From an uncultured Alphaproteobacteria bacterium (GTDB taxonomy: Bacteria > Pseudomonadota > Alphaproteobacteria > Sphingomonadales > Sphingomonadaceae), in the NCBI GenBank assembly GCA_903939555.1, contig CAJAHV010000380.1, forward strand, positions 1-6,896: a stretch of DNA of 6,896 bases. Reading direction: 5' to 3'. The notes beneath the pieces were generated by a model, which had not been told where the DNA came from, made no database searches, and saw only the letters and a list, made by a program, of their open reading frames with translations. Shown here piece after piece: positions 1-6,191 of this stretch (positions are counted from its first letter, which is position 1; the number at the start of each line of letters is the position of its first letter). The position numbers and the translations under genes are program-made.

Positions 1-798
1 ATTGCGGTGGCCGTAGCTGTAGATTTCTGGCCTTGCGCCAGCCGTTTTGACAAATGGGTTGTCGGGCGGCACCGAGCCATCGTCGCGAACCCGCAGGATC
101 TTGCCGATGTGGCTGTTCAGTGCCTGCGCCTGCGGGCGCGCGCTCGACTGGTCGCTGGCCGTCGTGCCATCGCGGTCACCCACGCTGATGTAAAGCATCC
201 CGTCCGGACCAAAGACCATGCGGCCACCATAGGTACCGAGTGGGCTTTCCCACGCCTCTGCCACCAATATGTCCTGCACCGCGGTTAGCCGGCCATTTTC
301 GAACCGGGCGCGGGCCACCGCTAGAGTAGTGGCCAGCCGGGGCTTCACTTCCTTAGTGTAAGAGACATACAGCAGCTTGTTGCGAGCAAAATCGGGATGC
401 AGCACGATATCGTGCAGGCCGCCGATGCCGACATCGTTGAGTTCCGGCAGGCCCTGAACGGGTTTCGGATCAAGCACGCCATCCCGCACCACACGCAGGC
501 GCCCGCCGCGCTCGGTGATAAGCATGATGCGCCCTTCGGGCAGGAACACCAGCCCATCGGGATGCGACAGGCCCTCCGCCAGCTTGACGACGCGCATCGA
601 CATACCGCCCTGGCTCTTCAGCACTACGGGCTTGTCCACCGCCGCGCCTGACAGCGCATCGGATGGATAGTTGCGCAAGATCTGGGCCTGGGTCAGCGGC
701 GCCGTGACGCCCGGCGTATCGACCGGCTGTGCGGGCGCAGCGACAGGCAGGGCCGCCAACAGCGTCGCCATCATCCAGGGTTTCGTCCGAAAACTCAT
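1..798 (-). CDS. PQQ-dependent aldose sugar dehydrogenase (6-bladed propeller), partial at 3' end
   Basis: The protein reads open from the ATG at 798 to the window edge, giving 266 residues of a family usually about 400 long, so roughly the last third is missing. Family members (soluble glucose dehydrogenase, E. coli YliI) oxidise aldose sugars in the periplasm using PQQ and Ca2+. Residues 1-23 are a Sec signal (MSFRTKPWMM, then a hydrophobic stretch, APA before Q24). Family marks seen are HPDGLVFLPEGR at 79-90, a TERGGRLR block at 96-102, GGLHDIVLHPDF at 126-137, GGRMVFGPDG at 191-200, VGDRDG at 206-211 and a terminal SYGHRN at 261-266, which matches the conserved GHRNPQG segment. By homology H134 in LHPDF should be the catalytic base and R193 the PQQ-pocket arginine. 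Residues 24-65 form an extra linker before the first blade. It is the last visible gene of the putative operon, 34 nt after the preceding PQQ dehydrogenase. The sugar substrate cannot be told. Confidence 0.9.
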   Translation of the reverse strand, partial: MSFRTKPWMMATLLAALPVAAPAQPVDTPGVTAPLTQAQILRNYPSDALSGAAVDKPVVLKSQGGMSMRVVKLAEGLSHPDGLVFLPEGRIMLITERGGRLRVVRDGVLDPKPVQGLPELNDVGIGGLHDIVLHPDFARNKLLYVSYTKEVKPRLATTLAVARARFENGRLTAVQDILVAEAWESPLGTYGGRMVFGPDGMLYISVGDRDGTTASDQSSARPQAQALNSHIGKILRVRDDGSVPPDNPFVKTAGARPEIYSYGHRN

Positions 799-801
799 GC
801 T

Positions 802-807
802 TCCTCC
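802..807 (-). promoter_or_regulatory. Strong ribosome binding site for the PQQ sugar dehydrogenase
   Basis: On the minus strand GGAGGA lies just before the ATG at 798, with 4 nt between GGAGG and the start. It supports Met1 rather than the Met pair at codons 9-10, which would also cut off the basic n-region of the signal peptide. Confidence 0.75.
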
Positions 808-832
808 AGAACGGCAAATAACCGTATCCGCC

Positions 833-2731
833 TCAGTTCACACTCAAGGCCACCAGTTCGGCCGGATGATCAACGCCGCCAACCCCGACCACGATATATT
901 GCTTGCCCTTGTGCATGTAGGTGATCGGCGGCGACGTAGTGCCGGCGCCGAGATCGGCCTGCCACGCCACCTTCCCGGTCTTCTTGTCATAGGCACGGAA
1001 CATGTTGCCGCCGCTCAACTTAGGAATGCTCAGGCCAACCTTGTCGCCTTCACCGACGAACAGGAAGGATTTGGTGAGCAGCGGCGCAGCGCGGCCAGCT
1101 TGGCCAAGCGGCGGCAGATTGAGATCCTTCAGCAACGGATGGTCACGCGGGCCTTCGCCATTGGGCGCCATCCAAAGATGATCGCCAGTGTTCATGTCGA
1201 TCGCCGTGATCCGGCCATAGGGCGGCTTGACCATGGGCAGGCCCTGCGGCCCTTCCATGTACAGGTTTGATTCCGGCGGCCGCCTGTAATTGTCGCGGCC
1301 GATCCACGGCACACTGACCGACGGGATATAGATAACCCCAGTTTCCGGATCGAGCGCGGCCCCGGTCCAGTTGGCGCCGCCCACCCAACCGGGCATATAC
1401 AGCGTGCCCAGCTTGGCATCCGGCCCGCCAGCCACAGATGGCGGCGTGTACATAGGGCCATGCTGGTAACGGCTGAGGATCTGCAGCGCTTCGGCCCGCA
1501 ACGCGGGAGTATAGTTGATCAGTTGATCCTCATCCATACCCTGTCGGTCGAACGGCTTGGGCTTGGCCGGGATCGGCTGTGTCGGCGACGATTTTTCTCC
1601 CGGCATGGTCGATATTGCGACAGGCGTTTCAACGATGGGAAATAGCGGCTCGCCGGTAGCCCGATCAAAAGCGAACACATAAGCCATCTTGGTGACCTGA
1701 ATCGCGGCACGGCGCAGGCGGCCATTCACCTTAATATCGGCGAGCATCGGCGGTGAGGGCAAATCATAATCCCACAGATCATGATGCACCAATTGGTAAT
1801 GCCAGACCTTCTTGCCGGTGCGAGCATCGACAGCAACCAGCGAATCCGAGTAGAGATTGTTGCCGGGCCGCGACACGCCGTAATAGTCGCTCGGCGGCGC
1901 GCTAAGCGGAAGATAGACGAGGCCGAGTTTTTCATCAGCGCTGAACGCCGACCAGACTTTTGTCTTACCGCCGACCCGCCAGGAGTCATTTTCCCAGGAC
2001 TCCACCCCTGGCTCGCCTTCGCGCGGCACGGTGTGGAAGGTCCACAGCAACTTGCCGGTGCGCACATCGAATCCGCGCACATTGCCGGTGAGAGAGGCCT
2101 TGTTAATGTCGGCGACGCCGATGGCGATGGGCTGGCCGCCAATCACGATCACATCGCGCACAACGATTGGCGCCGGAGCCGTCCACGAAAATACAGTCTT
2201 CGGCGCTTCGCGCAGATCGACCCTACCCTGATCGCCGAACTCCGTGACCGGCTTGCCAGTGCGGGCGTCCAAAACATAGAGATAGGACCCGCGCACGGTG
2301 ACGATGCGGGCCGCCGCACCCTTGCCCCACAGCGCAAGTGCGCGGCTGGCCGATGCCGGTGTTAACCGCGCATCACCAGGAAAGGGCGCCTGACGCCAGA
2401 TGATCCGGCCGCTGCCCGGATCGCGCGCCTCCACTAGGCCGATCTGGTTGCTGATGTACATCACCCCGCCCACCACCAGCGGCGCGTTGCGGAAATTGTT
2501 GGACGGCACCAACGTGGGATTTTCGACGCGCAGAGCCGGATCGAGCGCCGGCGCCCGCCAGACCACTTTCAGTCTATTGATGTTGCCGGCGTTGATCTGA
2601 TCCAGCGCCGAATATTTCGTGTCACCCAGTGTCCCGCCGAAATGCGCCCAATCGCCGGCGGCTTGCGCCTGCACCGTTGCAGCACACAGCGCGTAGGCAA
2701 CCGTCAGACTGATGCCCTTCAAACCCGTCAT
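833..2731 (-). CDS. Periplasmic PQQ-dependent dehydrogenase, glucose/quinate dehydrogenase-like (8-bladed propeller)
   Basis: 632-residue quinoprotein expected to oxidise an alcohol, polyol or sugar in the periplasm using PQQ. Residues 1-24 are a Sec signal (VQAQA just before AGDW). Residue 25 onward begins the propeller with the usual GDWAHFGG...TKYSALDQI block. Propeller-docking repeats of the form D-x-x-TG-K-x-x-W appear at about 218-230, 298-310, 508-520 and 578-590, with a variant at 101-112. HHDLWDYDLP (316-325) and TK (347-348) match the active-site segments of E. coli membrane glucose dehydrogenase. D321 and K348 are 27 residues apart, as are D466 and K493 in that enzyme (from memory). 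Unlike Gcd there is no N-terminal multi-pass membrane domain. Unlike quinohaemoprotein alcohol dehydrogenases there is no CxxCH haem motif. The only cysteine is in the signal peptide, so the vicinal-cysteine ring of methanol/ethanol dehydrogenases is absent. A GGAG at 2743-2740 sits 8 nt before the ATG. The gene starts 30 nt after the GGT-like gene. Substrate and electron acceptor are unknown. Confidence 0.9.
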   Translation of the reverse strand: MTGLKGISLTVAYALCAATVQAQAAGDWAHFGGTLGDTKYSALDQINAGNINRLKVVWRAPALDPALRVENPTLVPSNNFRNAPLVVGGVMYISNQIGLVEARDPGSGRIIWRQAPFPGDARLTPASASRALALWGKGAAARIVTVRGSYLYVLDARTGKPVTEFGDQGRVDLREAPKTVFSWTAPAPIVVRDVIVIGGQPIAIGVADINKASLTGNVRGFDVRTGKLLWTFHTVPREGEPGVESWENDSWRVGGKTKVWSAFSADEKLGLVYLPLSAPPSDYYGVSRPGNNLYSDSLVAVDARTGKKVWHYQLVHHDLWDYDLPSPPMLADIKVNGRLRRAAIQVTKMAYVFAFDRATGEPLFPIVETPVAISTMPGEKSSPTQPIPAKPKPFDRQGMDEDQLINYTPALRAEALQILSRYQHGPMYTPPSVAGGPDAKLGTLYMPGWVGGANWTGAALDPETGVIYIPSVSVPWIGRDNYRRPPESNLYMEGPQGLPMVKPPYGRITAIDMNTGDHLWMAPNGEGPRDHPLLKDLNLPPLGQAGRAAPLLTKSFLFVGEGDKVGLSIPKLSGGNMFRAYDKKTGKVAWQADLGAGTTSPPITYMHKGKQYIVVGVGGVDHPAELVALSVN

Positions 2732-2761
2732 ATGGTCGTCTCCGTCCTGCGGCCCGGGAGT

Positions 2762-4651
2762 TCAATAGCCAACGGCATAGCCCATGCGCCTGGGATCAGA
2801 CCCGGCCAGTCGCGTGCCAAATTGCGACTGTAGCACGGCCTGGATACTGCCGATCGCATAGGGGCCGACCATTCTGACATTATGACCCATGGCGCGCAGG
2901 CGAACGGCCGTGTCGGATGAGAACCGCGATTCCAATTGCAGCGTTATCGCAGCGCCCGGCGTGTAAAATCCCGGATCGGCATCGAGTGCGAGGCGCGGCG
3001 CTTCGATGGCCGCTTGCACCGGCAGGCCTCGGTCGATCACGTTGATCAGATGCTGAAACTGCGACTGGCCGATTGTCTCCCCGCCCGGCGAGCCGAACAC
3101 CATCTTGAACTGTCCCTTGTCCAGAACAATGGTCGGGCAGTTGCCGAGCAGCGGGACCCGGCCGCCGCGTACGAAATTGGGATGCTCACGATAGGGCGCC
3201 GTAGAGCCTTCGCGCAGGCCATTGTTGCAGAACATTCCTGTGTCACCCATTATGACACCAGCGCCGAAGCCGCCGCCTAGGGTGGTGGTCACGCCGACGG
3301 CGTTGCCGTCTCCATCCACAATCGAGATGTTAGTGGTGTCGCCGGGCACACTGCCTGCCGCTACAGGCGAAGGCGGCACTGCGCTCGGGTTGCCGATGGC
3401 GGCGCCGGCGGGAAACACAAGTGCGCGGGCAGGATCGATCAGGCGTCGGCGCTGATTGGCGAACTCCTTGGAAATGAGCGTCGCCACCGGCACGGGGCTC
3501 GACGTCGGATCAGCGGCATAGCAATAGACATCGGCCTTGGTAATCTTGATGCATTCGGCAATCAGATGCAGCGCCTGCGAGCTGTCGGCAGGAAATGATG
3601 CAATATCAAAGCCTTCAATCAGGTTTAGCTGCTCGCAGGTCTCCAGCCCGGTTCGCGACGTTAGCGGCGAGCAGATGACATCCAGCCCGCGATAGCTGGT
3701 CGCCACCGGGTCAACCCATTTCGGCCGGTATTGGCGCATGTCTTCCAGCCGCAGCCAACCGCCATTGGCGCGCGAGAAGCGGTCCATCTCCTGCGCGATG
3801 GGGCCAGAGTAGAAATAATCATAGGCCGCGTTTAGCGCCCGGTCGCGGCTCGCGCCGGCCTTCAATGCCGCCGTTTCGGCATCAGCCAGCGCTTGAAAAC
3901 TACGCCCGAGTAGCAGATTCCGGAACATCGCCCGCTCCGGTGGCGGCTTACCGCTCGGGAAATAGATTGCCGCTGTCGTGGGAAACTTGGTCAGCGTGGC
4001 CTGCTGACGCGCAATCGTCTGGGCAATAGACGGATCAAGGGGATGACCATCACGCGCATAGCCGATGGCAGGCGCCAGCAGCACCGAAAGGGGGAGCTTG
4101 CCATGGAGCCGCGCCAGTTCGACCCAGCCGCCAAACGCGCCCGGCGTCACCACAGCTTTAGGACCGGCGGTCAGGTCTGCAGCCGAAGCTGTGTCTTCAA
4201 GCATTTGCGGCGCTGCGCCTGCAAAAGCCAGCGCAGTGATCTTGCCGGTCTTGCCGTCCATGCAGGTGGCAAATCCGTTGCCGGCAGCGCCCGATGCCCA
4301 CGGCTCCACGACATTCAGCACGGCCATTACCGCCACAGCCGCATCGGCGGCGGTGCCGCCCTGCATCAGCATCCGCAGACCCGCCATCGATGCCAGCGGG
4401 TGTCCGGCTGCCACGACACCATGCGGCCCGGCGACCTCCACCCGGTGCTGCGCGACCGTGCTAGCCCCCGTCGAAGGAGCGTCCGGCGCCCGGCGCCCAA
4501 CGCCTGCTTGAGCCGCCGGAGGCACTTGCGCTGATGCAGGCCGCGCCGCCGCAGCGGAGAGAACAGCGCCAGCCAAACCGCTCAGCAAGATCTCGCGGCG
4601 ACCCAGTGTGCCCTGATCGTCGGCATCGTTGGTCAGGGTCTCCATTGCCAT
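2762..4651 (-). CDS. Tat-exported gamma-glutamyltranspeptidase-family Ntn hydrolase with altered substrate pocket
   Basis: 629-residue member of the GGT fold (G_glu_transpept), a self-cleaving Ntn hydrolase. Residues 17-41 look like a Tat signal: GRREILL (17-23), a hydrophobic stretch, then ASA before Q42. The family N-terminal block is present (GGTAADAAVAV at 98-108, GAAGNGFA at 121-128). The autoprocessing site and nucleophile are in GDTTNISIVD (437-446), so T439 should become the N-terminal residue of the small subunit; T457 matches E. coli T409. The oxyanion glycines are in GSPGG (520-524). The C-terminus has the usual GSDPRRMGYAVGY (617-629). The residues that hold gamma-glutamate in E. 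coli GGT are changed: R114 to A144, N411 to G459, Q430 to G478, D433 to E481, S462-S463 to L502-G503. The lid-loop region is about 8 residues shorter. Classical glutathione activity is therefore doubtful; an acylase or amidase on another amide is more likely. Seven cysteines lie in the mature part (130, 327, 339, 367, 377, 475, 505). The gene follows the amidohydrolase by 47 nt. Confidence 0.88.
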   Translation of the reverse strand: MAMETLTNDADDQGTLGRREILLSGLAGAVLSAAAARPASAQVPPAAQAGVGRRAPDAPSTGASTVAQHRVEVAGPHGVVAAGHPLASMAGLRMLMQGGTAADAAVAVMAVLNVVEPWASGAAGNGFATCMDGKTGKITALAFAGAAPQMLEDTASAADLTAGPKAVVTPGAFGGWVELARLHGKLPLSVLLAPAIGYARDGHPLDPSIAQTIARQQATLTKFPTTAAIYFPSGKPPPERAMFRNLLLGRSFQALADAETAALKAGASRDRALNAAYDYFYSGPIAQEMDRFSRANGGWLRLEDMRQYRPKWVDPVATSYRGLDVICSPLTSRTGLETCEQLNLIEGFDIASFPADSSQALHLIAECIKITKADVYCYAADPTSSPVPVATLISKEFANQRRRLIDPARALVFPAGAAIGNPSAVPPSPVAAGSVPGDTTNISIVDGDGNAVGVTTTLGGGFGAGVIMGDTGMFCNNGLREGSTAPYREHPNFVRGGRVPLLGNCPTIVLDKGQFKMVFGSPGGETIGQSQFQHLINVIDRGLPVQAAIEAPRLALDADPGFYTPGAAITLQLESRFSSDTAVRLRAMGHNVRMVGPYAIGSIQAVLQSQFGTRLAGSDPRRMGYAVGY

Positions 4652-4658
4652 GTCGGCG

Positions 4659-4663
4659 CTCCC
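4659..4663 (-). promoter_or_regulatory. Ribosome binding site of the GGT-like gene
   Basis: GGGAG on the minus strand lies 7 nt before the ATG at 4651. This spacing favours that ATG over the in-frame ATG two codons later at 4645, which would be 13 nt away. The choice does not affect the Tat motif at residues 17-23. Confidence 0.55.
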
Positions 4664-4698
4664 AAAGATGATGTCACCAAAACCCGACCATCACAGGC

Positions 4699-6129
4699 CT
4701 ACTCCGGCATTTTCACCGTTGGCTTGCCTTGGATTTTGTAAACGATACCGTTCTTTAATACGGCCTGGACAGTGAATAGATTGTTCAGATTGTGGTAAAC
4801 TGGGTCGCCCGGTACAACGATGATATCGGCAAACTTGCCAGGCTCGATGGTGCCAAGGTCGGGCTTGCCCATAATGCGGGCATTTACGCGCGTGGTATCG
4901 GCAATGACCTCCAGGGGCGATAAGCCTTCATCCACCAGCACCTTCATTTCCCGGACCAGGCCGTCGGTGTTGAAGTTCATCGGTGTGCCGCTGTCGGTGC
5001 CAACGCCCATCAGCGCGTTCGACTCGATCAGTTGCTTCACCTGTGGGCTGCGGAACTTGATCTGCCGGTTGATGCCCGCGAAATAGCTTTCGGCCGGCCA
5101 TTCTTTAAAACTGTCCTGCATCGCCGCCCAGATATCGGCGGGGAACAGGCTTTTCAGCACAGGATCCTGCAATCGGCCGGGAAACTGCACGGTATCGGGA
5201 AAAATCCAACTGCGATGCGCAGCGGTCAGCACGATCGGCCGGTTGCTTTCGGAAATCGTGCGCACCAGGTCGGCGCTGTAAGTGGGGCCGCCAGCCGACC
5301 CCATGTGCTGCAGCACATCGACGCCGGCATCATAGGCGTTGCGGACATCCGCTTCGGCATAAACATGGGCATGCACCTTGACGCGGTTGGCGTGCGCGGC
5401 CTTCACGATAGCGAAATAATCGTCGCGCGTGAGGCCGGCATGCGCCTTGATCACATCGACGCCCTGCTTGACCAGACGATCGACGATATCGGCGCCTTCC
5501 TTGGGCGTGGCGATCACCGCCGACGCTTCGGCCGGGAAGCCGCCAAACGCCTTGCGTGTCACTAGCGGCCCCGCCACCTGCAGGCGCGGGCCGGGCACTT
5601 CACCGTTGTTGATGCGGTTGCGCAGGCTGATGCTTTCGACGGCATTTCCGCCCAGATCGATCGCCGATGTCACGCCCGACATCAGCAACTGCCACGCCGA
5701 CAATTCCATCACCTTCTCGATGGAATATTTCTTGCCCTTCGTCTGCAGCCACTTGAACCAGCCGGCCTCGTCGCCAAAACCGATCATGAATAGATGGGCA
5801 TGGGCGTCTATTAGGCCGGGCATCATGGTCTGACCGCTGGTATCGATCACCGTCGCGCCGGCCGGGATCTTAACCTCTGCGGCCGGCCCGACGGCGACGA
5901 CGCGCTCCCCCTGGATGACGATGGTGGCGTTATGCAGCGGGGGCACGCTGAGGCCGTTGATCAGCATGCCGCCGGTGAGCACAATGGTTTTCGTTTCCTG
6001 AGCCATCGCCGCGACGGAGCCCAGGCCGACAGCAAGCACCATCAGGCTGCGCAGCAGGGATGCGGCGATTCCCCGGCCAGCGCTTGCGGCCTTGGTCACC
6101 GTGCTTGCTGAACCGATTTTCTTCATCAT
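4699..6129 (-). CDS. Secreted metal-dependent amidohydrolase (imidazolonepropionase/prolidase-like, COG1228 type)
   Basis: 476-residue TIM-barrel hydrolase. Relatives include imidazolonepropionase-like proteins, periplasmic Xaa-Arg/Lys and prolidase-type dipeptidases, and ochratoxin-type amidases, all cutting amide or cyclic amide bonds with a metal centre. Numbered from the ATG at 6129, the full ligand set is visible: HxH at H110/H112 in GLIDAHAHL, the likely carboxylated lysine K228 in VIKAHAG, H253/H255 in VHAHVY, H275 in VLQHMGS and the catalytic D379 in VGTDSGTP. The C-terminal beta-sandwich piece reads LGTIEPGKFADIIVVPGDP. The N-terminus is a Sec signal with an unusually long n-region (about 27 residues) before the hydrophobic core, ending AMA before Q44. 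The longest reading frame opens at a TTG at 6135, but that codon directly abuts the Shine-Dalgarno sequence. I chose the ATG at 6129; the adjacent ATG at 6126 is also possible. The gene follows the TonB receptor by 62 nt and precedes the GGT-like hydrolase, suggesting two amide-cleaving enzymes in one pathway. The substrate is unknown. Confidence 0.87.
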   Translation of the reverse strand: MMKKIGSASTVTKAASAGRGIAASLLRSLMVLAVGLGSVAAMAQETKTIVLTGGMLINGLSVPPLHNATIVIQGERVVAVGPAAEVKIPAGATVIDTSGQTMMPGLIDAHAHLFMIGFGDEAGWFKWLQTKGKKYSIEKVMELSAWQLLMSGVTSAIDLGGNAVESISLRNRINNGEVPGPRLQVAGPLVTRKAFGGFPAEASAVIATPKEGADIVDRLVKQGVDVIKAHAGLTRDDYFAIVKAAHANRVKVHAHVYAEADVRNAYDAGVDVLQHMGSAGGPTYSADLVRTISESNRPIVLTAAHRSWIFPDTVQFPGRLQDPVLKSLFPADIWAAMQDSFKEWPAESYFAGINRQIKFRSPQVKQLIESNALMGVGTDSGTPMNFNTDGLVREMKVLVDEGLSPLEVIADTTRVNARIMGKPDLGTIEPGKFADIIVVPGDPVYHNLNNLFTVQAVLKNGIVYKIQGKPTVKMPE

Positions 6130-6135
6130 GATCAA

Positions 6136-6140
6136 TTCCC
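6136..6140 (-). promoter_or_regulatory. Ribosome binding site that sets the amidohydrolase start
   Basis: The minus strand reads GGGAATTGATCATGATG. GGGAA is immediately followed by an in-frame TTG (6135), which is too close to be used. It is 6 nt from the ATG at 6129 and 9 nt from the ATG at 6126, so one of these two is the likely start. Confidence 0.6.
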
Positions 6141-6191
6141 ATCACCCGCCAAGGCTGGCAGACTGTGCCTGATGCCGGCGCTCAGCAAGCC

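Noticed and set aside
671..1270. 199-residue open frame on the plus strand
   Set aside because: It lies antisense to the well-supported PQQ dehydrogenase and the start of the sugar dehydrogenase, has low-complexity Arg/Ala-rich composition and no recognisable domain. It is a by-product of GC-rich coding sequence.
1781..2365. 194-residue open frame on the plus strand
   Set aside because: Antisense shadow of the PQQ dehydrogenase; no domain, no ribosome binding site of note.
2646..2731. Possible lipoprotein cysteine (C16) in the signal of the PQQ dehydrogenase
   Set aside because: The residues before it (YAL) do not fit a lipobox, and a normal signal peptidase I site (AQA before A25) follows.
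4667..4691. TGATG...CATCA inverted repeat before the GGT-like gene
   Set aside because: Only 5 bp with a 15-nt loop and no flanking features; not enough to call an operator or hairpin.
5032..5565. 177-residue open frame on the plus strand
   Set aside because: Antisense to the amidohydrolase, whose metal-ligand motifs are intact across the same bases.
6146..6161. Small inverted repeat (CCGCCA, 4-nt loop, TGGCAG) between the receptor and amidohydrolase genes
   Set aside because: At most 6 bp including one G-U pair on the minus-strand RNA, and no T-run follows, so it is not a rho-independent terminator. It may be chance.
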